NCBI RefSeq assembly: GCF_030555055.1
Contig: NZ_JAMOAO010000001.1
Coordinates: 5,084,001 to 5,148,000 of the forward strand
Length of the DNA: 64,000 nucleotides
Reading direction: 5' to 3'
Origin: Nocardiopsis sp. YSL2
GTDB lineage: Bacteria; Actinomycetota; Actinomycetes; Streptosporangiales; Streptosporangiaceae
Shown: piece by piece, positions 44,647-53,423 of the stretch
How positions within the stretch are numbered: the stretch's first letter is position 1
Layout of the letters: the number at the start of each line of letters is the position of its first letter
The notes under the pieces: model-generated
Seen by the model: only the letters and a program-made list of their open reading frames with translations
What the model was told of the DNA's origin: nothing
Databases searched by the model: none
Translations under genes and position numbers: made by a program

Positions 44647-46443
44647 CTACAGCGCGTCGGCGGACACGTCCAGGACGGTGCGGTCGCGGGAGGCCACCAG
44701 GTCGAACTGCGGCCCCGTGCGCGGCAGCTCGTGGTGGAAGAAGTACGCGGCCGCCGCTCGCTTGCCCTCGTAGAAGGCCCCCTCCTTGCCGTGCGCCGTG
44801 ATCGCCTGCTCCAGCCACATCCACGCGATGACCACGTGCCCGACCGCCTCCAGGTAGGGCGTGGCGTTGGCCAGGGCGACGGCCGGGTCGCCCTCGGACC
44901 AGGCCGAGGCGGCCGTCTCGGTGGTGCGGGTCAGTGCGGCCTCCAGCAGCTCGGCGTAGGCGGCCTCCGCGCCGCCGAGGGCGCGGGCGCGCTCCACGGC
45001 CGTGCGGGCGGCTTCCACCAGCAGCCCCAGCCGCTTGCCGCCGTCGAGGACCGCCTTGCGGCCCAGCAGGTCCAGGGCCTGGATGCCGTGCGTGCCCTCG
45101 TGGATCGGGTTGAGGCGGTTGTCGCGGTAGTGCTGCTCCACGTCGTACTCGCGGGTGTAGCCGTAGCCGCCGTGGATCTGGATGGCCAGGTCGTTGGCGG
45201 TCACGCACCACTGCGAGGGCCAGCTCTTGACGATGGGGGTGAGCGCGTCCAGGAGCAGGTCGGCGTGCTCACGCGCCTGCGGGTCCTCGTGGCTGAGGGT
45301 GTCGTCGTAGAGCCGCGCGCAGTACAGCACCAGTGCGAGGGCGCCCTCCACGTAGCTCTTCTGCGCCAGCAGCATGCGGCGGACGTCGGTGTGCTCGACG
45401 ATGGGGACCTGGGGCTGGGCCGGGTCCTTGGCCCCCAGAGGTCGGCCCTGGAGGCGTTCGCGGGCGTAGGCGAGCGACTTCAGGTAGCCGGTGTAGCCGA
45501 CCGCCATCGCGCCCGCGCCCACGCCGATCCGGGCCCCGTTCATCATGTGGAACATGTACTGCAGGCCCTGGTGGGGCTCCCCGACCAGGTAGCCGACCGC
45601 GCCGGGCTCCCCGCCGGGGGTGTAGCGCCCCTCGCCGAAGTTGAGCAGCGCGTTGACCGTGCCGCGGTAGCCCATCTTGTGGTTGAGCCCGGCCGGGACG
45701 ACGTCGTTGCGCTCCCCGAGGGTGCCGTCCTCGGCCACCAGGTGCTTGGGGACGACGAACAGCGAGATGCCCTTGACCCCGGCCGGGCCGCCGGGGATCT
45801 TGGCCAGCACGAGGTGGACGATGTTCTCGGTCAGTTCGTGGTCGCCGGCCGAGATCCACATCTTGTTGCCGAAGAGCCGGTAGGTGCCGTCCCCCGCGGG
45901 CTCGGCGCGCGTGGTGATGTCCGACAGGGAGCTGCCCGCCTGGGGCTCGGACAGGCACATCGTGCCGGTGAAGCGGCCCTCGACCATGGGGCGCACGAAG
46001 GTGTCGATCTGCTCCTGGCTGCCGTGGGTCAGCAACAGTGCGGCGTTGCCCGAGGTCAGGGACGGGTAGGCGGAGGTGGCCAGGTTCGCGGCCTGGAACC
46101 AGGCGTTGCAGGCGCTGGAGATGAGGCGGGGCGCCTGGGCGCCGCCGACCGACTCGGGCATCGACAGGCTGCTGAGGCCGGTCTCGGCGTAGACCTCCAG
46201 GGCCTTCTTCACCTCGGGGATGACGTGGACGTGCTCGCCGTCGAAGTGCGGCTCGTTGGCGTCGCTGGTCTTGAAGTGCGGCGCGAAGTGGTCGGTGGCC
46301 ACGCGTTCGGCCAGGTCGAGGGCGCCGTCGAAGGTCTCACGGGAGTGGTCGGCGTACCGGGGGCGCGTGGTGAGCGCCTCGGCGTCGAGCCACTCGTAGA
46401 GCATGAACTGCAGGTCGCGTGCGGAGAGAACGGTGGACGCCAC
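44647..46443 (-). CDS. Acyl-CoA dehydrogenase, long DmdC-like form
   Basis: A 598-residue flavoenzyme that introduces the alpha-beta double bond into acyl-CoA. It carries GTMCLSEPQAGSSLSDITTRAEP (FAD/substrate loop), FGNKMWISAGDHEL, IVHLVLAKIPGG, NHKMGYRGT, IQIHGGYGYTREYDVEQHYRDNRLNPIHEGTHGIQALDLLGRK with the catalytic Glu in HEGT, and a C-terminal helical extension. The length (near 600 instead of 380) and the IHEGTHGIQALDLLGRK motif fit the group that includes 3-methylmercaptopropionyl-CoA dehydrogenase; the physiological acyl chain is unknown. GGGAGG precedes the ATG. A TetR-type box lies in its promoter. Confidence 0.93.
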   Translation of the reverse strand: MASTVLSARDLQFMLYEWLDAEALTTRPRYADHSRETFDGALDLAERVATDHFAPHFKTSDANEPHFDGEHVHVIPEVKKALEVYAETGLSSLSMPESVGGAQAPRLISSACNAWFQAANLATSAYPSLTSGNAALLLTHGSQEQIDTFVRPMVEGRFTGTMCLSEPQAGSSLSDITTRAEPAGDGTYRLFGNKMWISAGDHELTENIVHLVLAKIPGGPAGVKGISLFVVPKHLVAEDGTLGERNDVVPAGLNHKMGYRGTVNALLNFGEGRYTPGGEPGAVGYLVGEPHQGLQYMFHMMNGARIGVGAGAMAVGYTGYLKSLAYARERLQGRPLGAKDPAQPQVPIVEHTDVRRMLLAQKSYVEGALALVLYCARLYDDTLSHEDPQAREHADLLLDALTPIVKSWPSQWCVTANDLAIQIHGGYGYTREYDVEQHYRDNRLNPIHEGTHGIQALDLLGRKAVLDGGKRLGLLVEAARTAVERARALGGAEAAYAELLEAALTRTTETAASAWSEGDPAVALANATPYLEAVGHVVIAWMWLEQAITAHGKEGAFYEGKRAAAAYFFHHELPRTGPQFDLVASRDRTVLDVSADAL

Positions 46444-46467
46444 GGTGAGCCTCCCATAGGTGTGTAG

Positions 46468-46481
46468 ACCGACTGGCCGGT
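46468..46481. promoter_or_regulatory. Candidate TetR-type operator, acyl-CoA dehydrogenase/aroQ promoter
   Basis: ACCGACTGGCCGGT, followed by ATGCT, is an imperfect palindrome of the ACCGAC-x-x-GTCGGT type seen before actinobacterial fatty-acid degradation genes. It sits 25 bases before the dehydrogenase ATG, and its right flank overlaps a TATGCT hexamer usable for aroQ. Confidence 0.45.
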
Positions 46482-46571
46482 ATGCTACCCGCTCGCGCGG
46501 ACGGCGGCGTGAGCGGGGCCACCGTCGCCGTAGGCTGGCTTGGTCCGCCGGCCGCCACGAGGAGGCTCCGC

Positions 46572-47042
46572 ATGTCCCACGCCGTGTCCCGTACCGTTCT
46601 GCTGCTCAACGGCCCCAACCTCAACCTGTTGGGCACACGCGACCCGAAGCAGTACGGCACCACCACGCTGGACGAGGTCGAGCGGCGCGTGCGCGATCTG
46701 GGCAAGGAACTGGGCGCGGAGGTGGTGTGCGCCCAGAGCAACAGCGAGGGCGCTCTGGTCGACCGGCTGCACGAGGCCCGCGGCTACGCGGGCGTGGTCT
46801 TCAACCCCGGCGCCTACGCCCACTACAGCATCGCCCTGCGCGACGCCGTCGACGCCATCGAGGCGCCGGTCGTGGAGGTGCACATCTCCAACGTCTACGC
46901 CCGCGAGGAGTTCCGGCACCGCTCGGTGACGGCCCCGGTCGCGGCGGGCTACGTCGCCGGGTGCGGGGTGTTCGGCTACGAGCTGGCCCTGCGCGCGGTC
47001 CTTCGGCGCGACGCCGAGCGCAGCGCCGACCAGGCCGGCTGA
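46572..47042 (+). CDS. aroQ: Type II 3-dehydroquinate dehydratase
   Basis: A 156-residue enzyme of the shikimate pathway that dehydrates 3-dehydroquinate, active as a dodecamer. Visible are LLLNGPNLNLLGTRDPKQYG (with the catalytic Arg and Tyr of the flexible loop), AQSNSEGALVDRLHEA, VVFNPGAYAHYSIALRDA, VEVHISNVYAREEFRHRSV (catalytic His and substrate loop) and the C-terminal GYVAGCGVFGYELALRA. It is complete and of normal length. GAGGAG lies seven bases before the ATG. It stands alone; no other aro gene is near. Confidence 0.96.
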   Translation: MSHAVSRTVLLLNGPNLNLLGTRDPKQYGTTTLDEVERRVRDLGKELGAEVVCAQSNSEGALVDRLHEARGYAGVVFNPGAYAHYSIALRDAVDAIEAPVVEVHISNVYAREEFRHRSVTAPVAAGYVAGCGVFGYELALRAVLRRDAERSADQAG

Positions 47043-47069
47043 GCGGGGACGTCCGGGGCCGGACACGCC

Positions 47070-47969
47070 CTAACGGCTCAGGGCCGTCTCCCGGTCCACG
47101 TGGGAGAGCTTGTCGGGGTTGCGCACGGTGTAGAGCCCGGTCACCAGGCCGTCGTCGATCCGCAGCGCCACGACGCTGTCGAGTTCTCCGTCGAGTCGCA
47201 GCATGAGCGCCGGGTAGCCGTTCAGCTGGACCGGTTCGACCGACACCGCGTCGCCGTACTGCCGCAGGCCGACCGCGAGCAGGCGTGCCACCTTGCCCGC
47301 ACCCGCGACGGGCCGCGGCAGGGCCTGCCTGACCCCGCCCCCGTCCCCGAGGGCGACGACGTCCGGTGCGAGGATGTCCAGCAGGCCCTGCAGGTCGCCG
47401 GTCTCGATCGCCCGCTGGAACGCCGCGAGCGCGGCCCGGGACTCGGCCTGTGAGACCACGTCCCGCGGTCGGCGCGCTGCCACGTGCGCCCGTGCCCGGT
47501 GGGCGATCTGCCGGACCGCGGCGGGGCTCTTGTCGACCGCCCGCGCGATCTCCGCGTAGTCCACGGCGAACACCTCGCGGAGCACGAACACGGCCCGCTC
47601 GGTCGGGGCGAGGGTCTCCAGGACCAGCATCACCGCCATCGAGACGCTGTCGGCCAACTCGACGTCCTCGGCCACGTCGGGTGCGGTCAGCAGCGGCTCG
47701 GGCAGCCACGGGCCGACGTAGGACTCCCTGCGCCGCCCGAGCGTGCGCAGCCGGGTGAGCGCCTGGCGGGTGGCGATCCGCACCAGGTAGGCGCGGTGGT
47801 GGCGCACCGCGTCCAGGTCGACGCCGGCCCAGCGCAGCCAGGTCTCCTGCAGGACGTCCTCGGCGTCGGCGGCCGACCCGAGGATCTCGTAGGCGACCGT
47901 GAAGAGCAGGCTGCGGTGGGCGACGAACACCTCGGTCGCCCGGTCCTCGTGTCCGTCCCCGCCGCTCAT
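47070..47969 (-). CDS. ECF41-type RNA polymerase sigma factor (SigJ-like)
   Basis: A 299-residue sigma factor of group ECF41. Regions 2 (FVAHRSLLFTVAYEILGSAADAEDVLQETWLRW) and 4 (LAPTERAVFVLREVFAVDYAEIARAVDKSPAAVRQIAHRAR) are followed by a SnoaL-like C-terminal domain that replaces an anti-sigma factor. The linker WLPEPL and the terminal NPDKL, both hallmarks of the group, are present. These factors usually sit beside a carboxymuconolactone-decarboxylase or oxidoreductase gene, which is missing here; an IS110 element lies directly upstream and aroQ converges from the other side. The start ATG at 47969 is the first plausible one. Confidence 0.93.
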   Translation of the reverse strand: MSGGDGHEDRATEVFVAHRSLLFTVAYEILGSAADAEDVLQETWLRWAGVDLDAVRHHRAYLVRIATRQALTRLRTLGRRRESYVGPWLPEPLLTAPDVAEDVELADSVSMAVMLVLETLAPTERAVFVLREVFAVDYAEIARAVDKSPAAVRQIAHRARAHVAARRPRDVVSQAESRAALAAFQRAIETGDLQGLLDILAPDVVALGDGGGVRQALPRPVAGAGKVARLLAVGLRQYGDAVSVEPVQLNGYPALMLRLDGELDSVVALRIDDGLVTGLYTVRNPDKLSHVDRETALSR

Positions 47970-47989
47970 GGGTGGTTCCCTAAGGTTGT

Positions 47990-49440
47990 GGGTGTTCAGG
48001 ATGGAATGTTCTGGATGCCCAGGACGGTGGGGTGTGGCTGATGGGGTGCTTGCCCTCGAAGGCTCGAGAGGAATGGCCGCCCCGCCGTCCGGGACTCCCC
48101 GACCTCTGATTGAGATCTGCGATGTAGTCGCTGTTTAGGGACCTGGTGGCGGGGCTGTCCACGGGGACCACCAACAGCGAGGAGCGGGCAGAACCCATGA
48201 ACACCGGTCAACTCGTGTGGGTCGGCATCGACGCTGGGAAGACCAACCACCACGCCACAGCGGTCAACACCACTGGTGAGGTGCTGTGGTCCAAGCAGGT
48301 CCGCAACGACCAGGCCGCCATCGAGGCCCTCATCACCAAGGCCACCGCCGCCGGCGTCCAGGCTCGCTGGGCGGTGGACCTGACCAACAGCTACGCCGCT
48401 CTGCTCCTGGCCGTGCTCGGAGCCGCCGACCAGACAGTGGTCTACGTCCCCGGCCGCATGGTCAACACCATGACCACCACCTTCGGCGAGTCCAAGACCG
48501 ACGCCAAGGACGCCCTGGTCATCGCCCAGACCGCCCGCATGCGCCCGGACCTGGCCACGGTCACCACCCCGCCGGAACAGGTGGCCGAGCTGGCCCGGCT
48601 CACCGCCCACCGGGCGGACCTGGCCGCGGACTGGGTACGCGGCGTCAACCGGCTCCGCGACCTGCTCGGGTCGGTCTTCCCCGGCCTGGAACGCGCCTTG
48701 GACTACACCCAGCGGTCCCCGCTGATCCTGCTCACCGGCTTCGCCACCCCCGCCGAAGTCCGCGACGCGGGCGAGGACGGGCTCCTCGCCCACCTGCGCG
48801 AGCACGGCGCGCACCGGCCCAGCCTGGCCAAGATCACCGCCGCCGCGCTGGAGGCCGCCCAGGCCCAGACCATCGTGCTGCCCGGTGAAGCGAGCACCGC
48901 CGCGCTCGTCAAGCGCCTGGCCGCCAAACTGCTGGAGCTGGACCACGAGCGCAAGGACCTGGACAAGACCATCACCGGCGTGTTCCGCTCCAACCCCCAA
49001 GCCGGGATCATCGAGTCCCTGCCCGGGATGGGGCCGATCCTGGGGGCGGAGTTCATCACAGTCACCGGCGGCGACCTGGCCGCGTTTGCCCACTCGGGTC
49101 GCCTGGCTTCTTATGCCGGGCTGGCACCGGTCAGCAAGGACTCGGGCCGGGTGAGTGGGAACCTCAGACGCCCTAAGCGCTACAACCGCAGGCTGCGCAG
49201 GGTGTTCTACATGGCGGCGCTGTCCTCGATCAAGGCCGACGGCCCATCGCGGACCTTCTACCGGAAGAAACGCGGTGAGCGGATGCTGCACAAACAAGCG
49301 CTGCTCGCCCTGGCGCGCAGGCTCGTGAACGTGTTGTGGGCGCTGCTGCGCGACGGTCGCCTTTTCGAGCGCAGCACACCGGTCAGGCCTGTGGCGGCTT
49401 GACACGGTCATTGAGATTCCTCTCCGTCCGCTGATCGGTG
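47990..49440 (+). mobile_element. IS110-family insertion sequence (limits approximate)
   Basis: The element comprises a 401-residue transposase and about 200 bases of upstream non-coding DNA, 47990-48196, containing several short hairpins such as CCTCGA/TCGAGAGG near 48055. IS110-group elements lack clear terminal repeats and carry in this upstream end a bridge RNA that pairs with both target and donor DNA. Ends are estimates because I cannot define the core dinucleotides. Confidence 0.7.
48197..49402 (+). CDS. IS110-family transposase
   Basis: A 401-residue DEDD-type recombinase. The N-terminal RuvC-like domain has VGIDAGKTNHHATAV (first Asp), WAVDLTNSYAALL, VYVPGRMVN and ESKTDAKDALVIAQTAR (the last acidic residues); a coiled region follows, and the C-terminal Transposase_20 domain has IIESLPGMGPILGAEFITVTG and LASYAGLAPVSKDSGRVSG with the reactive Ser. 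All parts look intact, so it may be active. The ATG at 48197 has GAGGAG about 12 bases upstream. It lies between the ECF41 sigma gene and a histidine phosphatase gene. Confidence 0.95.
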   Translation: MNTGQLVWVGIDAGKTNHHATAVNTTGEVLWSKQVRNDQAAIEALITKATAAGVQARWAVDLTNSYAALLLAVLGAADQTVVYVPGRMVNTMTTTFGESKTDAKDALVIAQTARMRPDLATVTTPPEQVAELARLTAHRADLAADWVRGVNRLRDLLGSVFPGLERALDYTQRSPLILLTGFATPAEVRDAGEDGLLAHLREHGAHRPSLAKITAAALEAAQAQTIVLPGEASTAALVKRLAAKLLELDHERKDLDKTITGVFRSNPQAGIIESLPGMGPILGAEFITVTGGDLAAFAHSGRLASYAGLAPVSKDSGRVSGNLRRPKRYNRRLRRVFYMAALSSIKADGPSRTFYRKKRGERMLHKQALLALARRLVNVLWALLRDGRLFERSTPVRPVAA

Positions 49441-49512
49441 CCGTCCATGAGACACCGGCCGCCGCCCGCGTGTGACAGCGCACCGCGGGCAATCCGCGGC
49501 GACGGGAGCGGC

Positions 49513-49535
49513 CGGTTCCGCCCGAGGCGGAACCG
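49513..49535 (-). terminator. Terminator of the histidine phosphatase gene
   Basis: A perfect 10-bp stem (49513-49522 with 49526-49535) and 3-base loop lie 29 bases past the stop codon. Its right arm overlaps an ACCGACCAGTCGGT palindrome (49532-49545). Confidence 0.65.
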
Positions 49536-49563
49536 ACCAGTCGGTATGCGGCGGGCAAAAAAT

Positions 49564-50199
49564 CTAGCGGTACGTCAGCAGGGCGGAGCCGTCCCGCTCC
49601 AGGTGCGCGTGGTCGTTGAAGGACAGCACCTGGGTCCCGCCGCGTCCGTGCGCGACCTTGCTGACCGAGCCGTTGACCACCACGCGGTTCATCGACACGA
49701 ACCCCGCCGCGGGCACACCCAGCAGGGACGAGCACACCGCCGAGATCACCCCGCCGGACGTGAACACCAGGGCGGTGCTCCCGCGCTCCAGCCCTTCGGC
49801 CAGGTCGCGCAGGGCGGCCGCCGCCGTATCCCGGAAGGCGGTCCAGGAGTCCTTCCCGGCGCCGCCGTCCGCGGTCCAGGCGTGCAGGCACGCGTCGATC
49901 CGGTGCTGGATGGAGCCGGGGCCGGGGGAGTAGCGGTCGAGCAGGGCGAGGTGGTCGTACTCGTTCCACCGCTCGTCGGTGACCGGGGCGGTGTCCAGGC
50001 CCGCCTCGGCCAGCGCGGCCGCGGCGGTCTGCTTCTGGCGCCGCAGCGTGCCGGTCACCACCGGTCCCACACGCAGCCCGCGCCGGGTGATCTCCCGGCC
50101 CAACAGCATGGCCTGTTCGTAGCCGGTCGGACTCAGTTCGTCATAGTCGGCGGCCTCGGGGGAGGCCTTGCCGTGGCGGATGAGGTAGATAGCTGGCAT
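49564..50199 (-). CDS. Histidine phosphatase-superfamily protein
   Basis: A 211-residue protein of the phosphoglycerate-mutase-like fold. The phosphorylated His is in YLIRHGKASPEAADYDELSPTGYEQA, the Arg in VTGTLRRQKQTA, and the acid in NEYDHLALL. At the place of the second catalytic His (usually SHGG) it reads VFTSGGVISAV, so that His is Ser. Similar TSGG versions occur in actinomycetes, so this may be a subfamily trait; catalytic power is uncertain. The start ATG fits MPAIYLIRHG. It reads toward the IS110 element. Confidence 0.87.
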   Translation of the reverse strand: MPAIYLIRHGKASPEAADYDELSPTGYEQAMLLGREITRRGLRVGPVVTGTLRRQKQTAAAALAEAGLDTAPVTDERWNEYDHLALLDRYSPGPGSIQHRIDACLHAWTADGGAGKDSWTAFRDTAAAALRDLAEGLERGSTALVFTSGGVISAVCSSLLGVPAAGFVSMNRVVVNGSVSKVAHGRGGTQVLSFNDHAHLERDGSALLTYR

Positions 50200-50528
50200 G
50201 TCGACACAGTACGGGTGGGCGGTGGCCGGTCGCGCGCCCGCCCCCCGAACGGACGGGGACGACTCCTTCCACCGCCCCTGGCGGCCATCGGTGCGCGCAG
50301 GGGCGAGGCGTGTGCCGCCAGGGGCGAGTCCGAGGCGCGGCCGCCGCGCACACTGACACCACCGAACCAGGCGTGAGCGTCCCTGAGCCCACCGGCGATC
50401 CGGAGCGCTCCGTCGCGAGCCGCGCACGGGAGGCGGACGCCGGACGCTTCCGCCGCGCGGCCGCGCGTACCCGACACCGCTGCCGCGCACCCCCTTCCAC
50501 AGGCCTCGCCGACCGAGGAGATCCCCCC
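50200..50528. other. Divergent spacer, no gene seen
   Basis: This 329-base region carries the promoters of the histidine phosphatase (left) and the MFS gene (right). No clear hexamers or operators are visible. GAGGAG near 50514 is the ribosome-binding site for the MFS gene. Confidence 0.45.
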
Positions 50529-51773
50529 ATGTCCGACCACCCCACCACCGGCCGACCGTCCGTCCCCGGCGGCGCCCCCGACCCGGGCGCGCCGCCCGTA
50601 CGCACCGCCGGGCTGCCCCAGTTGTCCCTGCTGCTCGCCGCGAGTTGCATGCCCGTCCTGGGCTCCGTACTCATCGCCCCCGTGCTGCCGCAACTGGGAC
50701 GGCACTTCGCCGCGACTCCCGGTGCCGGCGTCCTCGTCCCCGTCGTCCTCACCGTCCCCGCCCTGGTCCTCGGACTGACCGCGGCCTTCGCCGGGGTCCT
50801 GGCCGACAGGGTCGACCGCAGGCGTGTCCTGCTGGCCGCGATGGTCGGCTACTCGGCCATCGGGACCGCACCCCTCTACCTGGACTCGCTCGCGGCCATC
50901 CTGGCGTCCCGGGTCCTGCTCGGTGTCTTCGAGGCGGCCATCATCACCTGCTGCACGGCCCTGATCGGCGACTACTGGACCGGGGCCCGCCGGGCGAGGT
51001 ACCTGGGCATGCAGGCACTGGTGGCGGCGGTGGCCGCGACGCTGTTCCTCCTGGTCGGCGGCGCCCTGGGGAGCATGGGCTGGCGGGCGCCGTTCTGGGT
51101 CTACCTGGCGGCGGTGCTGCTGGTGGCCCCGATGGCCCGGCTGCTGTGGAGGCCCGAGCACCCCGAGCGCGCCACCGGCTCCGAGGGGCCGACCGCCGTC
51201 CCGTGGCGACTGCTGCTGGTCCCGTGCCTGGTCACCCTCTTCGGCGGCGTCCTCTTCTACACGCTGCCGGTCCAGCTCCCGTTCGTGCTCACCGCGGCCG
51301 GGGCGGGGTCGGCGCAGCAGATCGGCGGCATCAGCGCCGTGATGTCACTGGGCACGGCCGTCGGTGCCGCGCTCTTCGGGAAGCTGGCGGGGCTGTCGCC
51401 CAGGGTGCTCGTCCCGGCCGAGCTGGCGCTGGCCGCCGTGGGCCTGGGCGTGGTGTTCGCCGCTCCCTCGGTCCTGGTCATCACGGTGGGAGCCGTGGTC
51501 ACCGGGTTCGGAACGGGCCTGCTGGTGCCCACGATGATCGTCTGGGCCGTGGACCGGCTCGACTTCGGACAGCGCGGCCGGGGGACGGGCCTGTGCACCG
51601 GCGCGCTCTTCTTCGGCCAGTTCCTCTCTCCGCTGGTCGTGGCCGCGCTGGGCGCCGGTGCGGGAGGCACCCGTCCCGCTCTGGGCGCCCTCGCCGCCGT
51701 GACGGCGACCGTGGGGGCGCTCGTCCTGCTCCTGCTGCGCCGCCGGACCGAAGGACTGACCTCCGTCGGCTGA
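50529..51773 (+). CDS. MFS transporter
   Basis: A 414-residue 12-helix major-facilitator exporter. Helix 1 is PQLSLLLAASCMPVLGSVLIAPVLPQL; the loop 2-3 motif is GVLADRVDRRRVLLAAM; helix 5 motif C-like sequence is FLLVGGALGSMGWRAPFWVYL. The C-terminal half mirrors this and ends in an Arg-rich tail. The LGSVLIAPVLPQLG start is shared with actinomycete drug exporters, but the substrate is unknown. The ATG at 50529 has GAGGAG nine bases upstream. It is convergent with the amidase gene, with a shared terminator. Confidence 0.9.
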   Translation: MSDHPTTGRPSVPGGAPDPGAPPVRTAGLPQLSLLLAASCMPVLGSVLIAPVLPQLGRHFAATPGAGVLVPVVLTVPALVLGLTAAFAGVLADRVDRRRVLLAAMVGYSAIGTAPLYLDSLAAILASRVLLGVFEAAIITCCTALIGDYWTGARRARYLGMQALVAAVAATLFLLVGGALGSMGWRAPFWVYLAAVLLVAPMARLLWRPEHPERATGSEGPTAVPWRLLLVPCLVTLFGGVLFYTLPVQLPFVLTAAGAGSAQQIGGISAVMSLGTAVGAALFGKLAGLSPRVLVPAELALAAVGLGVVFAAPSVLVITVGAVVTGFGTGLLVPTMIVWAVDRLDFGQRGRGTGLCTGALFFGQFLSPLVVAALGAGAGGTRPALGALAAVTATVGALVLLLLRRRTEGLTSVG

Positions 51774-51790
51774 CCGGGCCCGGCACCGCC

Positions 51791-51822
51791 GCGGGCGGCT
51801 CCTCGCAGGAGGGGCCGCCCGC
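51791..51822. terminator. Bidirectional terminator between MFS and amidase genes
   Basis: A 9-bp outer stem (51791-51799 with 51814-51822) encloses a 4-bp inner stem (TCCT/AGGA). It lies 18 bases past the MFS stop and 51 bases from the amidase stop. Confidence 0.7.
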
Positions 51823-51872
51823 CGGCGCGACCGGTCGGTCCGGTCACCGGGCGCGTCCCGCCGACACGCCCC

Positions 51873-53294
51873 TCAGGAGGTCGGGCCGGAGAACCCCGCC
51901 GGGCGGCGAGCCGTCCAGTCCTCGGCCTCCTCCAGGGCGGAGGCCAACCGGATCAGCACGGCCTCGTCCCAGGGGCCGGCGATCAGCTGGCTGCCGACCG
52001 GCAGGCCCGCGGCGGACCGGTACGTCGGCAGGCTGATCGCCGGCAGGCCGGTGACATTGCAGATCGAGGTGAAGGAGATCATCTGCGTCTCCGTGACGCG
52101 CGGCCCCTCCGGGTCCCCGTCGGCCTCCTTCAGGACGCGCCCGGCCTCGGGTGGAGCGCACGCCATGGTCGGTGTGAGCAGGACGTCGAAGTCGCGCTCC
52201 CACTGCGCCACCACCTCCCGCGACTCCCGCTGGAGCAGGGCCACCGCCCGGGTGTAGTGCCCCGAGTGGCGGCCCTCGGCGCGTTCCCTGCGGTGCCGCA
52301 GGTGCGGCGCGGCCAGGTCCGGCCGGTCGAAGGGCACGGCCCACAGGGACGCGTCCAGGACGGTCCGCGCGTACCCGCCGAACGCCTCCTCGCTGAAAAA
52401 GCGCGGGGCGACCCCCTCCACGCGGTGGCCCAGAGACTCCAGGAGGTGAGCGGTGTGCTCCGCGGCGGCGACGCATTCCGGCTCCACGGGCAGGCCCGTC
52501 GGTGCGCTGGTGAGCAGCCCGATCCGCAGCCGCCCGGCGTCGCGGCCGACCTCGTCGGAGAAGGGGCGCGCGGGCGGCGGCGCCTGGTACATGGCCAGGC
52601 GGTCGGGGACGGACATCGCGTCCAACAGGGCGGCGGTGTCGCGGACGTACCGGGTGATGGCGCCCTCCACGGTGGAGTGCTCCCAGGCCGCGGCGAGCTG
52701 GGGTACGCGCCCGCGGCTGGGCTTGAGTCCGACCAGGCCGCAGGCGGAGGAGGGCATGCGGATCGAACCCCCGCCGTCGTTGGCGTGCGCGACCGGGGCC
52801 ATCCCCGCGGCGACGGCCGCGGCGGCTCCGCCGCTGGAACCGCCGGGGGAGTGGGCGGTGTTCCACGGATTGCGGGTCTGGCCGAAACGGCGGTTGTCGG
52901 TGTCGGTGAGCATGCCCATCTCGGGGCTGTTGGTGCGTCCCATCGGGATCAGGCCGGCGTCCAGCAGACGCGTCACCACGGGTTCGGTCACCTCCCGGGG
53001 GGCGTCGCCGATCCCGAGCGAACAGTAGGTCGCGGGTTCTCCCTCCACCTGCGTCATCTCCTTGAGCGGGATCGGGACCCCGTGCAGGGGCGGAAGGCGG
53101 CGTCCGTCGAGCACGGCGCGCTCGGCCTCCTCGGCCCGCGCCCGCACCGTGGCGCGGTGGCACCGCACGAAGGCGTTCACCGCCGGGTCGTGGCGGTCGA
53201 TCCGCGCGAGGTAGGCCTCGGTGACCTCGACCGGGCTCAGCTCCCGCGAGCGGATGGCCGAGGCGAGGTCGACGGCCGATGAGAAGGGGTCCAT
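51873..53294 (-). CDS. Amidase-signature family hydrolase
   Basis: A 473-residue amidase-signature enzyme. The Lys of the Ser-Ser-Lys triad is in PIPLKEMTQVEG, the cis-Ser in NTAHSPGGSSGGAAAAVAAG, and the nucleophile Ser in ANDGGGSIRMPSSACGLVGLKPSRGR; all are present. The C-terminal domain includes LPAISLPTYRSAAGLPVGSQLIAG. It may hydrolyse an aliphatic or aryl amide; GatA is less likely because no gatB/gatC is near. GGAG lies five bases before the ATG at 53294. It is divergent from an AraC regulator, which probably controls it. Confidence 0.92.
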   Translation of the reverse strand: MDPFSSAVDLASAIRSRELSPVEVTEAYLARIDRHDPAVNAFVRCHRATVRARAEEAERAVLDGRRLPPLHGVPIPLKEMTQVEGEPATYCSLGIGDAPREVTEPVVTRLLDAGLIPMGRTNSPEMGMLTDTDNRRFGQTRNPWNTAHSPGGSSGGAAAAVAAGMAPVAHANDGGGSIRMPSSACGLVGLKPSRGRVPQLAAAWEHSTVEGAITRYVRDTAALLDAMSVPDRLAMYQAPPPARPFSDEVGRDAGRLRIGLLTSAPTGLPVEPECVAAAEHTAHLLESLGHRVEGVAPRFFSEEAFGGYARTVLDASLWAVPFDRPDLAAPHLRHRRERAEGRHSGHYTRAVALLQRESREVVAQWERDFDVLLTPTMACAPPEAGRVLKEADGDPEGPRVTETQMISFTSICNVTGLPAISLPTYRSAAGLPVGSQLIAGPWDEAVLIRLASALEEAEDWTARRPAGFSGPTS

Positions 53295-53423
53295 GTCGGC
53301 TCCAGATGTCGATGCGGCAGAGGCGGACACGGTGCCGACCGCGGTGGCGCGGCGTCCGGTTCCGCGATGCCGTTCCGGGGGTTCCGAAGGCAAGTATCCG
53401 GAGGCCGTGGACCGCGCGCTGGT

